Assembly (NCBI GenBank): GCA_002424495.1 | Contig: DIKH01000207.1 | Coordinates: 1-17,471 of the forward strand | DNA length: 17,471 nt | Direction: 5' to 3' | Source of the DNA: Desulfobacteraceae bacterium UBA5623 | Lineage (GTDB): Bacteria > Desulfobacterota > DSM-4660 > Desulfatiglandales > Desulfatiglandaceae | Shown here: one piece after another, positions 6,411 to 14,570 of the stretch | Layout of the letters: the number at the start of each line of letters is the position of its first letter | Position numbering within the stretch: position 1 is the stretch's first letter | Notes under the pieces: model-generated | Databases searched by the model: none | The model's input: the letters and a program-made list of their open reading frames with translations, nothing else | Told to the model about the DNA's origin: nothing | Translations under genes and position numbers: made by a program

Positions 6411-8186
6411 TCATCCCTTAGGCAGATGAATCGAGAAGGTGCTCCCTTTTCCAGGGCTACTGTCCACTGTTACGTGCCCACCATGGGCATGAGCGATGTG
6501 CTTTACAATAGACAACCCCAGCCCGGTTCCCCCCAGCTTTCTGCTCCTTGCCTTATCCACGCGATAAAACCGTTCAAAAATACGATCAAGATGTTTCTTT
6601 TCAATTCCGCTTCCACAGTCAATGACATCTATGACTATTTCATCTCCCTCCGCCCTTGCTTGAACGCGGATCGCGCCTGACTCCTCACTGTACTTGATGG
6701 CGTTATCCAACAGATTAATCAGGGCCTGTTCAAGAAGGGCGGGATTTATTTTACCCTTTATATCATGATCGCAGAGGACTTCAATCCCGATTTTTCTTTG
6801 AGAGGCCTTCCTTTCGCACAACTGGCCGGCTGACTGAAGAACATCCCCTATGTATCCTGACTGTAGAGAGATCTCCCCTTTTTCAGCGCCCTCCTCGACC
6901 CTGGAAAGGCTCAGTAGGTCGTCAATGATTGTGATGAGGCGATCAGTGTGTTTTTCGATTATTTCCAGAAAACGCTCCCTGCTGTCTTCATCTTTCACGC
7001 CGTCTCTGAGGGTCTGCGCAAAGCCCTTGATCGCTGTGATAGGGGTTTTGATTTCATGAGATACGTTGGCCACAAAATCTCTCCGGATATTTTCAAGCAT
7101 TCTTAGACGTGTGACGTCATTTAAGACTATCAGCGCGCCGTTACATTTACCCTGGCCGTCGCACATGGCGGTTCCGTGGCAGTTGATAATCCTCTCGTCA
7201 AATGAAAAATGAAAAAGGATGTCCTGCTCAACCATATCCTGGTTGTTAATAACGCCCTTTATAAACTCCTGAAGATCTGCGTTTCTTATTAATTCCTGAA
7301 TACTGCGGCCCTGAACATTATTTTGATTGCACTCAACCAAAAGTGTTGCTGAATGATTCATGCTTATGATGCGCTCTTCCGAATCTACTGCAAGCACGCC
7401 CTCAACCATGCTGGAAAACACCTGCTCCAGTTCGTTTCTCTGCCGTGTTATTATGTTGATCCGGTTAGTTAATTCCTTTGCCATCCGGGTTATGGCCTCT
7501 GCCAGGCTTGCCATCTCCTTTGAATCAAAGTAGGGCAACCTATAGGTCAAGTCACCGCGCGCAAGACTCTCAGCCCCTTTTTTGATCTCTTCAATGGGCC
7601 TGCTTATGCGGCGCGAAAGCAGGAGGCAGATGATTGCGGACAGGATGGAAATAATGATCCCGCTGATAATGATTTTCTCACGTATATTTTTTATTGCTCC
7701 ATCTACAGATTCTGAAAATATGCCTGTTCGTAATACGCCCAGGATATCAGGGCCGTGTTTGAGAAGCACTGCCAGGTATATCATATTTTTCCTTAGTGTC
7801 AGGCTGAACCTCGTTGAAACACCCAGCCCCCCTTTAACCGCCTGAACAACCTCTTGCCGATCCAAATGGCTGTCCATTTTTTTCGGATCTTCATCAGAAT
7901 CCCCGGCCACCTGACCGGATGGGAGAATAATGGTGAGACGCATCTTGCCCTTTTCACCGATGCTCTTGCATAACCGGTCAATCTGGGGCATATCAGGCGG
8001 TGAAAGAAGCCCTCTGAATTGCGCCTCGAATATGTGGGCCAGAGTCTCAAGATCCGAGGTATTGTGTTCAATAACGAACGTTTTGAGTGTCCTTGAGGCA
8101 AACCAGATGGTGGCGGTCAGGGATAAAAGGATTACCAAAAAAAAAGATGGATAGATCTGCCAGAGAAGCCGTCTTTTTTTGATCAT
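6411..8186 (-). CDS. phoR: PhoR-type sensor histidine kinase
   Basis: A 591-aa inner-membrane kinase expected to phosphorylate the PhoB-like regulator encoded just upstream. TM1 is about 12-31 and TM2 about 172-190, enclosing a periplasmic region of about 140 residues. A HAMP linker (191-243) and a PAS domain (about 250-355) follow. The dimerisation helix has H377 in FVANVSHEIKTP. The ATPase domain has N box NLLDNAIKYS (491-500), G1 DCGSG (523-527) and G2 GTGLGLSI (553-560). The TM1-periplasmic-TM2-HAMP-PAS order is the long PhoR form common outside the enterobacteria; E. coli PhoR lacks the large periplasmic domain. AAGGAG overlapping the end of phoB provides the ribosome site, and only 3 nt separate the two genes. 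No pst or phoU genes are in view, so phosphate as the signal rests on family resemblance. Confidence 0.88.
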   Translation of the reverse strand: MIKKRRLLWQIYPSFFLVILLSLTATIWFASRTLKTFVIEHNTSDLETLAHIFEAQFRGLLSPPDMPQIDRLCKSIGEKGKMRLTIILPSGQVAGDSDEDPKKMDSHLDRQEVVQAVKGGLGVSTRFSLTLRKNMIYLAVLLKHGPDILGVLRTGIFSESVDGAIKNIREKIIISGIIISILSAIICLLLSRRISRPIEEIKKGAESLARGDLTYRLPYFDSKEMASLAEAITRMAKELTNRINIITRQRNELEQVFSSMVEGVLAVDSEERIISMNHSATLLVECNQNNVQGRSIQELIRNADLQEFIKGVINNQDMVEQDILFHFSFDERIINCHGTAMCDGQGKCNGALIVLNDVTRLRMLENIRRDFVANVSHEIKTPITAIKGFAQTLRDGVKDEDSRERFLEIIEKHTDRLITIIDDLLSLSRVEEGAEKGEISLQSGYIGDVLQSAGQLCERKASQRKIGIEVLCDHDIKGKINPALLEQALINLLDNAIKYSEESGAIRVQARAEGDEIVIDVIDCGSGIEKKHLDRIFERFYRVDKARSRKLGGTGLGLSIVKHIAHAHGGHVTVDSSPGKGSTFSIHLPKG

Positions 8187-8189
8187 GGG

Positions 8190-8876
8190 CTACTCCTTGA
8201 AGCGGTATCCGACCCCGCGGACTGTTTCAATGTATTGGCCTGCCTGCCCGAGTTTTTTTCTGAGCCCGAATATCTGGACATCAACAGAACGGTCTGTAAC
8301 CGGATATTCATCACCTCTTACCGCATCAACGATCTTGTAGCGCGTGAAGACCCAACCGGGCCGTCTTGCCAGACAATAGAGTATTCCGAATTCCGTGAAG
8401 GTCAGTTCCACCCTCTCCCCGTCTACAAGGACCTCCCTGCGACCAGGGTGGATCAACAGATTATGTATTTTCAGATACTCGGCCTCATCAGTTTGTTCCT
8501 CGTATTTTCTGCGCAAGACCGCTTTAACTCTGGCGGTCATGATCCTGGGGCTAAAAGGCTTGGCAATATAGTCATCGGCCCCCAGTTCCAGGCCTGTCAC
8601 AATATCGGCCTCTTCACCCTTGGCGGTCAGCATAATGATGGGAATGGACCTTGTCATGGCATCGGCTTTGAACAACCTTGTTATCTCCAGGCCATCCATG
8701 TCAGGGAGCATAAGATCCAGCAATATCAGGTCCGGAATAGACTTGCGGACAGATTTTAAGGCATCATCACCGTTGGTGGCGCATGTAATCTGATAACCTT
8801 CCCTTTCCAGGTTGTACCTCACCAGTTCAAGGATATCTTCTTCATCGTCTACTGCCAGTATCTGTTCTTTAGCCAT
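8190..8876 (-). CDS. phoB: OmpR/PhoB-family response regulator
   Basis: A 228-aa DNA-binding regulator. The receiver domain (1-120) has acidic residues DDEED near the N-terminus, the phospho-acceptor D54 in LILLDLMLPDMDG, T84 and K106 in KPFSP. A winged-helix domain (about 128-228) has LTFTEFGILYCLARRPG and the recognition-helix region RSVDVQIFGLRKKL, ending in the family-typical TVRGVGYRF. The ATG at 8876 is preferred because GGAG lies 7 bases ahead; the adjacent in-frame ATG at 8879 is only 4 bases away. It is the first gene of a two-gene operon with phoR. Pairing with a PhoR-like kinase and the close match to PhoB support the symbol; another OmpR-family role cannot be excluded. Confidence 0.87.
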   Translation of the reverse strand: MAKEQILAVDDEEDILELVRYNLEREGYQITCATNGDDALKSVRKSIPDLILLDLMLPDMDGLEITRLFKADAMTRSIPIIMLTAKGEEADIVTGLELGADDYIAKPFSPRIMTARVKAVLRRKYEEQTDEAEYLKIHNLLIHPGRREVLVDGERVELTFTEFGILYCLARRPGWVFTRYKIVDAVRGDEYPVTDRSVDVQIFGLRKKLGQAGQYIETVRGVGYRFKE

Positions 8877-8933
8877 CATCAGACTCCGGTTTGAGCAACA
8901 GTTTCTTAATGCTAATTTTACAATATTGTTGAT

Positions 8934-8962
8934 ACGTTAGTATGGTATTAGGATCATGTAAA
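8934..8962 (-). promoter_or_regulatory. Possible sigma-70 promoter of phoBR
   Basis: On the minus strand TTTACA (8962-8957) and TAACGT (8939-8934) are separated by 17 bases, with a start predicted near 8927. The -10 box is poor. No convincing Pho box (paired CTGTCAT-like repeats) was found over the -35 region. Confidence 0.35.
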
Positions 8963-9006
8963 GATTTTATTATATGGTTCAGGGAATGGGAGAAAAACCC
9001 TCGGCC

Positions 9007-11823
9007 TTAGCCCAGCGCCTTTTTCAGAAACTCACCTGTATATGAGCCCTTAATCCTGGAGATCTCCTCCGGCGTCCCCGTCCCCACCAAGTAACCTCCC
9101 CCGTCTCCTCCCTCCGGGCCAAGATCAATAATATGATCTGCGGTCTTTATTACATCAAGGTTGTGCTCAATCACCAGGACCGTATTTTTCAGCTCAACCA
9201 GGTAATCCAGGACCTCCAGGAGTTTTTGGATGTCGGCAAAATGGAGCCCTGTGGTGGGCTCATCAAGCAGGTATAAGGTCCGGCCGGTGTTTCTCTTGCT
9301 CAGCTCCTTGGACAGCTTTATCCTCTGGGCCTCACCACCCGAGAGTGTGGTGGCCTGCTGGCCTAGCTTGATATAGCCCAGGCCAACGTCAATAAGGGTC
9401 TTAAGACTATTCTTGATCACCGGCACAGAATCAAAAAAGGTGTAGGCCTGAGTGATGGTCATGTCCAGAATATCTGCAATGGTAAAGCCCCTGTATTTTA
9501 TCTCCAGAGTGTCCCTGTTATAGCGCAGCCCCTTGCAGACCTCACACCTGACATATACATCCGGAAGAAAATGCATCTCTATCTTTATGATGCCGTCACC
9601 CTTGCATGCCTCACATCTGCCGCCTTTTACGTTAAAACTGAACCTGCCGGGCTTGTATCCCCTGATCCTGGATTCAGGCAGCATGGAAAACATTTCGCGG
9701 ATATGTGTAAAGATGCCTGTGTATGTGGCTGGATTGGAGCGGGGCGTCCTGCCGATGGGGCTTTGATCAATGTTGATCGCCTTGTCAATATTGTTAATCC
9801 CCTTCACTGATCCAACGCTGCCCACCCGGCTTTTTGAACGGTAGAGTCGCTGGGCCAGGGCAGGGTAAAGTATGGCATTTACAAGGCTGCTCTTCCCGGA
9901 ACCGGAAACTCCGGTTACGCAGGTAAAGGCGCCAAGGGGTATTTTCACTGAGATGTCTTTGAGGTTATTTTCCCTTGCACCCTCTATCATGATTGACTTC
10001 CCGTTTCCCTTCCTCCTGGTCCCTGGCATGGGAATCGTCTTTTTGCCTGCCAGATACTGGCCGGTCAACGATTCCTCGCTTTTAATCAAGGCCTCTGATG
10101 AGCCCTGAAAAACGACATGTCCGCCGTTTCGGCCAGCCCCCGGCCCCATGTCAATGACGTGATCCGCGGACATAATGGTCTCTGCGTCATGCTCCACTAC
10201 AAGGACGGAGTTTCCCAGGTCTCTTAGGTGCTTGAGGTTCTTGAGCAGCCTGATGTTGTCTCTCTGGTGAAGGCCGATGCTTGGCTCATCAAGCACGTAG
10301 AGCACACCTGCCAGCCCCGAGCTTATCTGGGTGGCCAGTCTGATCCTCTGTGCCTCGCCGCCTGAAAGGGTTGCAGAGGCCCGATCAATGGTCAGGTAAT
10401 CAAGCCCCACGCTTTTTAAAAATCCCAGGCGATCTCGTATCTCTTTCAATATCCTCTGTGCAATGGTCCTTTCCTTGGGGTCCAGCTCCAGGCAGTCAAA
10501 AAACCCATAGGCCTGTTCAATGGAAAGGCCTGTTATCTCATTTATGGCCTTTTCTCCCACGCGGACGGCCAGACTGACGGGGTTTAACCTTGCTCCGTTG
10601 CAGGAAGGGCACGGCATGACGCTCATATAATTTATGATCTCATCCAGGATTTGATAGGAGTCTGTGGCTTGAAATCTTTTTTCAAGGTTCGGAATAATCC
10701 CCTCAAAGGGACGGGCGTGAAAGTATCTTCTGTCATCCCTTTCAAAATAAAACTTGATCTCATCCTTGCCGGAGCCGAACAGTAAAGCGTCCTGCACATC
10801 TTTGGGTATATCTTTAAAGGGCGTGTGGGAATTTATTCCATAATGCCTGCACAGGGATTCAAGCATCTGCTGAAAATACACAGGGTGCCTGTTTGCCCAT
10901 GGGGCGATTGCGCCATCCCTGATGGACAGATTCCGGTCCGGCACGATCAGCTCCGGGTCAATATATCTCCTGGTGCCAAGCCCGCTGCACTCCTTGCAGG
11001 CCCCTTGCGGATTGTTAAAGGAAAACATCTGTGGAGTGAGTTCCGGGAGGCTCAACCCGCAACTGGGGCAGGCGGACTTCTGACTGAAGAGGATCTCTTT
11101 TGAACCTATCACATCAAGGATCAGCTTGCCTTCCGAAACAGATAGCGTCAGCTCCACTGAGTCTGTCAGACGTCGCTTGATATCTTCCTTGATGACCAGT
11201 CTGTCCACTACAACGCTTATCGTGTGTTTCTGGTTCTTGTTTAAGGCAATATCATCCTCAAGGGGCATAATACTGCCGTCTATGTTTACACGGGTAAAGC
11301 CATCTTTTCTCAGCCTCTGGAGCAGCTGGATATGTTCACCCTTTTTGCCTTCAATCAGAGGGGCGAGGATCTGTATCCTGGTTCCCTCTGAAATCCCCAT
11401 GATCTGATCCACGATCTGCTGTGTGGTCTGGGAACTGATGGCCAGGTTGCAGTTTGGACAATGGGGTCGTCCGATCCTTGCGAACAGGACCCTGAAATAA
11501 TCGTATATCTCGGTCACAGTCCCCACAGTGGAGCGGGGGTTTTTGCTCGATGTCCGCTGTTCAATGGCAATGGCTGGAGACAGGCCCTCGATTGAATCAA
11601 CGTCGGGCTTGTCCATCTGTTCAAGAAACTGCCTCGCATAGGCGGAAAGTGATTCCACATATCTGCGCTGACCCTCTGCATAAATGGTGTCAAAGGCGAG
11701 AGAAGACTTGCCGGAGCCGGAAAGCCCGGTTATTACAACAAGGCTGTTTCTTGGGATGTCGAGGGAGAGATCCTTCAGATTGTGTTCCCTGGCTCCCCTT
11801 ATCCTTATAAACTCACTTGCCAT
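9007..11823 (-). CDS. uvrA: Excinuclease ABC subunit A
   Basis: A 938-aa damage-recognition ATPase of nucleotide excision repair, full length compared with about 940 in E. coli. It works as a dimer in the cytoplasm and loads UvrB onto damaged DNA. Visible elements are Walker A of the first ABC module GLSGSGKSS (33-41) and of the second GVSGSGKSS (638-646). ABC signatures LSGGEAQRI occur at 486-494 and 827-835, with Walker B YVLDEPSIGLHQ (509-520) and YLLDEPTTGLH (851-861). Zinc-binding Cys pairs are C252/C255 with C276/C279, and C737/C740 with C760/C763. The ATG lies inside the end of pdxA (11-nt overlap), with AGGAAG upstream as ribosome site, so it is co-transcribed with and translationally coupled to pdxA. 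No SOS box was noticed ahead of the operon. Confidence 0.98.
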   Translation of the reverse strand: MASEFIRIRGAREHNLKDLSLDIPRNSLVVITGLSGSGKSSLAFDTIYAEGQRRYVESLSAYARQFLEQMDKPDVDSIEGLSPAIAIEQRTSSKNPRSTVGTVTEIYDYFRVLFARIGRPHCPNCNLAISSQTTQQIVDQIMGISEGTRIQILAPLIEGKKGEHIQLLQRLRKDGFTRVNIDGSIMPLEDDIALNKNQKHTISVVVDRLVIKEDIKRRLTDSVELTLSVSEGKLILDVIGSKEILFSQKSACPSCGLSLPELTPQMFSFNNPQGACKECSGLGTRRYIDPELIVPDRNLSIRDGAIAPWANRHPVYFQQMLESLCRHYGINSHTPFKDIPKDVQDALLFGSGKDEIKFYFERDDRRYFHARPFEGIIPNLEKRFQATDSYQILDEIINYMSVMPCPSCNGARLNPVSLAVRVGEKAINEITGLSIEQAYGFFDCLELDPKERTIAQRILKEIRDRLGFLKSVGLDYLTIDRASATLSGGEAQRIRLATQISSGLAGVLYVLDEPSIGLHQRDNIRLLKNLKHLRDLGNSVLVVEHDAETIMSADHVIDMGPGAGRNGGHVVFQGSSEALIKSEESLTGQYLAGKKTIPMPGTRRKGNGKSIMIEGARENNLKDISVKIPLGAFTCVTGVSGSGKSSLVNAILYPALAQRLYRSKSRVGSVGSVKGINNIDKAINIDQSPIGRTPRSNPATYTGIFTHIREMFSMLPESRIRGYKPGRFSFNVKGGRCEACKGDGIIKIEMHFLPDVYVRCEVCKGLRYNRDTLEIKYRGFTIADILDMTITQAYTFFDSVPVIKNSLKTLIDVGLGYIKLGQQATTLSGGEAQRIKLSKELSKRNTGRTLYLLDEPTTGLHFADIQKLLEVLDYLVELKNTVLVIEHNLDVIKTADHIIDLGPEGGDGGGYLVGTGTPEEISRIKGSYTGEFLKKALG

Positions 11824-12832
11824 GTCTTTTTGTCTTCCTGTTTGAGGCCATTGTCACGGCAAGTCTTATGGCCTCCACAAGGCTCATTTCATCCGCCTTT
11901 CCGGTCCCTGCAATGTCATAGGCAGTGCCATGATCAACAGATGTTCTGATAATCGGAAGCCCCAGGGTCACATTTACTGCGTCTGAAAAATGCATAAGCT
12001 TAAGAGGAATAAGCCCCTGATCATGATACATGGCGACAACCGCATCGAATTGACCGGAGATCGCCTTGAAAAACAGTGTGTCAGCAGGAAGTGGACCCAC
12101 CAGATTATAGCCATCTTCGACGGCCCGGTTTACCGCCGGCCTTATGATGAGGTCTTCTTCGTCTCCAAAAAGCCCTCCCTCTCCTGCATGGGGATTAAGG
12201 GCCGCCACGGCAAGTCTGGCATCTTTTATGCCGAAGTCGTCTCTAAGCGCCCTGGCCGTTATTTCTATGGTTTTGTAGACCATATCCACAGTCAAAGCAT
12301 CAGGGACCTCCCTTAGCGCACAATGGATGGTCACAAGCGCCACCCGCAACCTTTCTCCTGCGAGCATCATGACATATTGGCTGGAACCTGTAAGATAGGC
12401 GATAAGCTCTGTATGGCCATCATATCTAAAGCCTGCCTGATGCATCAATGCCTTGTTGATCGGGCAGGTTACCATGGCCGCAAGACTTCCTTTTTGGATC
12501 ATTTCCACGGCCCTGCGTATATATTCAACCATTGCCCTGCCGCCTGCAACCACCGGTATTCCCGGCCTAATGTCGTCCGTATCGAGCTTTGATATTGCCA
12601 CAAGATCTATCATTCCAGGGACTGCCCCGGCATCAGAAGGATCTTTGATGATATTTAATGATACGTCGCCTGAGGTCACAGCAAAGGCAGAGGAAAGGGA
12701 GCCCTGGTCCCCAAGGACAACAGGCCTGCAAAGCGAATAGATGCTGTCATCCGCCAGTGCCTTGACAATGATCTCGGGACCAACCCCTGCCGGATCTCCC
12801 ATGGTGATGCCGATTAGAGGCCTTTCAGCCAT
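11813..12832 (-). CDS. pdxA: 4-hydroxythreonine-4-phosphate dehydrogenase
   Basis: A 339-aa enzyme of the DXP-dependent pyridoxal phosphate pathway. It oxidises 4-phosphohydroxy-L-threonine, which decarboxylates to 3-amino-2-oxopropyl phosphate for PdxJ. The N-terminus IGITMGDPAGVGPEI is characteristic. Metal ligands H170 (TIHCALREVP), H215 (NPHAGEGG) and H270 (MYHDQGL) correspond to the three His of the E. coli enzyme with a constant offset of four. YDGHTE (137-142) and RTSVDHGTAYDIAGTGKAD are also conserved. GAGG lies 10 bases before the ATG. It is the first gene of the pdxA-uvrA operon, behind a good sigma-70 promoter. Confidence 0.97.
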   Translation of the reverse strand: MAERPLIGITMGDPAGVGPEIIVKALADDSIYSLCRPVVLGDQGSLSSAFAVTSGDVSLNIIKDPSDAGAVPGMIDLVAISKLDTDDIRPGIPVVAGGRAMVEYIRRAVEMIQKGSLAAMVTCPINKALMHQAGFRYDGHTELIAYLTGSSQYVMMLAGERLRVALVTIHCALREVPDALTVDMVYKTIEITARALRDDFGIKDARLAVAALNPHAGEGGLFGDEEDLIIRPAVNRAVEDGYNLVGPLPADTLFFKAISGQFDAVVAMYHDQGLIPLKLMHFSDAVNVTLGLPIIRTSVDHGTAYDIAGTGKADEMSLVEAIRLAVTMASNRKTKRHGK

Positions 12833-12870
12833 GCCAAATACCTCACAAAATATAGATGATGGAGATTGAA

Positions 12871-12899
12871 AAAATATGAAACCGACGATGATAAGTCAA
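12871..12899 (-). promoter_or_regulatory. Sigma-70 promoter of pdxA-uvrA
   Basis: On the minus strand TTGACT (12899-12894) and TATTTT (12876-12871) are separated by exactly 17 bases. The predicted start is near 12864, giving a leader of about 32 nt. Only 10 bp lie between it and the T-run of the possible terminator of the gene upstream. Confidence 0.7.
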
Positions 12900-12908
12900 G
12901 CATTCAAC

Positions 12909-12931
12909 AAAAAAGCTATCAGAGGTTAGCT
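12909..12931 (-). terminator. Possible intrinsic terminator of the zinc-ribbon gene
   Basis: On the minus strand AGCTA (12931-12927), an eight-base loop and TAGCT (12918-12914) are followed by TTTTTT (12914-12909). The stem is only five pairs and AT-containing, so it is moderate at best. It lies about 70 bp past the stop of the zinc-ribbon gene and before the pdxA promoter, where a terminator would be expected. Confidence 0.4.
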
Positions 12932-12999
12932 ATCGGCTATAAGGGAGAAAATTTTGAAAAGGAGTGGAGAGATAGAACCCTGGAGTTTTGAAACTGTTC

Positions 13000-13383
13000 C
13001 TACGAAAGGTATCGCCGTTCTTCTCCTCCCCTTCGATCAGCCCCATTTCTGCGGCCCGGGCTGTAATACCCGATCGGGTGGCCTTCCTTGTCAATAATGG
13101 GGATAAAATCACGGTCCGGGGTCCGGAAAGGAAAGCTTTCGAATTTCCCCTCAGACCTTCTATCCAGCCACAGCCTTCGATCAAGGCCAGAGCGTTTTTC
13201 AACATAGCCTCGGATATATGAATTATCTTCCTCCTGGGGGCCAGCAAATAGAACAGTTGATCTCTTTATTACAAAAAAACTGGCTTTACACCTGCTGCAT
13301 TTTGCAGTCCGCCGTTTGTTAAGAGGAATCCTGGAATTATCAACATTGTACACTTTTTTACAGCTTGGACACACAATACTCAC
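13000..13383 (-). CDS. Small zinc-ribbon protein with Arg-rich DRR motifs
   Basis: A 127-aa protein. The N-terminal ribbon has CPSC (5-8) and CSRC (29-32) around VYNVDNSRIPLNKR, matching the MJ0042-type zinc ribbon seen at the N-terminus of many deltaproteobacterial proteins. The C-terminal half holds repeated basic motifs: RSGLDRR, LDRRS, GRRNGADRR and GEERR, with a segment DFIPIIDKEGHPIGYY between them. The function is unknown. The GTG at 13383 is chosen because AGGAAG sits 6 bases upstream and the predicted transcript starts near 13447, only ten bases before an ATG at 13437 that would add 18 residues. A consensus sigma-70 promoter precedes it. It appears monocistronic. Confidence 0.75.
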   Translation of the reverse strand: MSIVCPSCKKVYNVDNSRIPLNKRRTAKCSRCKASFFVIKRSTVLFAGPQEEDNSYIRGYVEKRSGLDRRLWLDRRSEGKFESFPFRTPDRDFIPIIDKEGHPIGYYSPGRRNGADRRGGEERRYLS

Positions 13384-13596
13384 TTTGTTCTTCCTAATAT
13401 TCAGAAATATCTTATTGCGAATGAATGGCAAAGGCATTCAAATCCGGCAAGTGAAGATAAGGGCATCTGAATTGTGTGTCAAGCCTAAAAAAAATACAAT
13501 ATCTTGAGTGAGTTGTTGGCTTTAAAATTTTTCGAGCCATGCGAACGGTATGCGGATGCGGCAGTATTCGGTAAGAGTTTGATCCTCTCTTTCTAT
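13384..13596. other. Intergenic stretch with no recognisable gene beyond the promoter
   Basis: Apart from the minus-strand promoter at 13454-13482, nothing coding was recognised. A plus-strand frame open from TTG 13504 reads into the left PIN fragment but shows no PIN residues before 13597 and has no ribosome site. Confidence 0.5.
13454..13482 (-). promoter_or_regulatory. Consensus sigma-70 promoter of the zinc-ribbon gene
   Basis: On the minus strand TTGACA (13482-13477) and TATCTT (13459-13454) have a 17-base spacer. The predicted start near 13447 gives a leader of about 64 nt to the GTG at 13383. Confidence 0.65.
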
Positions 13597-13703
13597 GTAA
13601 CACCAGGCAGGTCTTTTATTCCGGCAGACCCAGCGGACGACAAATTCATATGGTGTGCTCTTACAGGCAGGGCAAAAGCGATTGCTTCCCGGGATGAACA
13701 TCT
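13597..13703 (+). repeat. 107-bp direct repeat, left copy
   Basis: It aligns without gaps to 14604-14710, with 101 of 107 bases identical by hand count, and the offset is exactly 1,007 bp from end to end. The copies flank the toxin-antitoxin pair. Similarity stops abruptly on both sides. Confidence 0.9.
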
Positions 13704-13713
13704 AAGCACTTGA
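13597..13713 (+). pseudogene. C-terminal fragment of a PIN-domain toxin-like gene, left copy
   Basis: The frame reads VTPGRSFIPADPADDKF, then IWCALTGRAKAI and ASRDEHLST before TGA at 13711-13713. DPADDKFxxCAxxGxAxxIxSxDxHL is the C-terminal signature of the COG1569-type (PIN_3) family of putative PIN ribonucleases. The catalytic N-terminal part is missing. Sequence upstream in the same frame, open back to a TTG at 13504, shows no PIN features. The end is truncated compared with the right copy (HLST against HLLKLTNC), and SGD has become SRD. The stop codon overlaps the -35 box of the toxin-antitoxin promoter. I treat it as a non-functional remnant. Confidence 0.7.
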
Positions 13714-13738
13714 CATCAGCGCTACAGGGCCTTAAAAT
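13710..13738 (+). promoter_or_regulatory. Consensus sigma-70 promoter of the toxin-antitoxin operon
   Basis: TTGACA (13710-13715), a 17-base spacer and TAAAAT (13733-13738). The predicted start near 13745 leaves a leader of under 20 nt carrying AGAGGAGG. It begins 7 bp after the end of the left direct repeat. No clear operator palindrome was found over it. Confidence 0.75.
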
Positions 13739-13761
13739 CATATTATCAGAGGAGGCTGCAC

Positions 13762-14043
13762 ATGGAAGAGCACATTGCCGCGACTCAGGCTGCAAGGTCA
13801 TTTTCAGAGCTTTTAAACAGAGTCAAGTTCAAGGGAGAAAAATTTATCGTTGAAAGAGGCGGAAAACCCATCGCTCAAATAGAGCCCATCCGAACTGCAG
13901 AAGGGGTACAGCCCCTAAAAGTGCTGATGCTTTTACTGGAGAAACTCCCTGAACTGGGAGACGAGCTGGAGAGCTTTGCAGCGGACCTGGATATTCTAGC
14001 CGCGAATCAACCTCCCTTACCGGAGGACGGCCAATGGGAGTAA
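13762..14043 (+). CDS. vapB: Antitoxin of the Phd/YefM (VapB) family
   Basis: A 93-aa antitoxin that would bind its own promoter with its N-terminal half and neutralise the VapC toxin with its C-terminal half. The N-terminus MEEHIAATQAARSFSELLNRVKFKGEKFIVERGGKPIAQIEPI is the Phd/YefM fold: the AR-F-ELL-RV helix region, then the strand motif in which the gene's own KPIAQI appears. The tail (about 45-93) is acidic and Leu/Pro-rich, expected for the toxin-binding part. AGAGGAGG (13748-13755) precedes the ATG by 6 bases. It overlaps the toxin gene by 10 nt, a usual arrangement in type II modules. The symbol is used generically for the family. Confidence 0.88.
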   Translation: MEEHIAATQAARSFSELLNRVKFKGEKFIVERGGKPIAQIEPIRTAEGVQPLKVLMLLLEKLPELGDELESFAADLDILAANQPPLPEDGQWE

Positions 14044-14441
14044 TACTGGATTCCAGCATTTTGATCGAATCTGAAAGAGGGCGTCTTGATATGGCCGCAT
14101 TTATTGCCGGACGTGAAAATGAGCCTTTCGGGATCAGTGTTATATCAGTTTCCGAACTTCTCCATGGCGTTCATCGGGCCGATTCATCCAAGAGGCGGTT
14201 AAAAAGAAGCGCCTTTGTAGAAAAAGTCATCGAATTATTTCCCATATATTCCTTTGAAATTGCAGCCGCCAGAATATATGCGGAAATTTGGGCTGACCTG
14301 CTTCAAAAAGGCTCCCGCATCGGCGCTCACGATCTTATGATCGGCGCCACTGCTATTTCCCTCGGGTATTCAGTAGCCACATTTAACAGTCGTCATTTTG
14401 AAAGGATAGAGGGACTCACAGTCGAACTGCTGGGTTCATAA
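14034..14441 (+). CDS. vapC: PIN-domain ribonuclease toxin, VapC family
   Basis: A 135-aa, full-length VapC-type toxin, a metal-dependent RNase that usually cleaves tRNA or rRNA. The acidic active site is visible: D6 in VILDSSILIE, E41 in SVSELLHGV and D100 in GAHDLMIGATA. At the fourth position the motif ATFNSRHF carries N118 where Asp is often found, a common variant. The start ATG overlaps the antitoxin end by 10 nt. Together with the promoter and the antitoxin it is a complete type II module lying between two 107-bp direct repeats. Its sequence differs from that of the PIN fragments flanking it, so the repeats are not copies of this gene. Confidence 0.92.
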   Translation: MGVILDSSILIESERGRLDMAAFIAGRENEPFGISVISVSELLHGVHRADSSKRRLKRSAFVEKVIELFPIYSFEIAAARIYAEIWADLLQKGSRIGAHDLMIGATAISLGYSVATFNSRHFERIEGLTVELLGS

Positions 14442-14536
14442 GGCAGGAAAGGGTTTATGCGAGGAGGCAGTTGGTTTATAGGGTCGAAACTGCACTTGAC
14501 GCATGTGCTCAATATTTTCAGGCGGTAAGAGTGGAA

Positions 14537-14565
14537 CATGAGTCAAGAGCAGATTTTCACTCATG
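14537..14565. repeat. 7-bp inverted repeat after vapC
   Basis: CATGAGT (14537-14543) and ACTCATG (14559-14565) are perfect mirrors around a 15-base loop. There is no T-run. It lies between the vapC stop and the right PIN fragment, in about 130 bp with no recognisable gene. It may be chance or a scar of rearrangement. Confidence 0.3.
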
Positions 14566-14570
14566 GGTAA

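Noticed and set aside
8235..8759. Plus-strand open frame opposite phoB
   Set aside because: It is a mirror of the conserved receiver and winged-helix coding sequence and carries no recognisable motif.
8880..9006. Pho box upstream of phoB
   Set aside because: No paired CTGTCAT-like repeats at the right spacing were found; only a weak TTTACAT near the -35 region.
12833..12999. Riboswitch or SOS box ahead of pdxA-uvrA
   Set aside because: The leader is only about 32 nt, too short for a riboswitch, and no CTG-N10-CAG element was seen.
13384..13437. N-terminal extension of the small zinc-ribbon protein from ATG 13437
   Set aside because: The predicted transcript begins near 13447, leaving no room for a ribosome site, while GTG 13383 has AGGAAG at the right distance and starts just before the ribbon.
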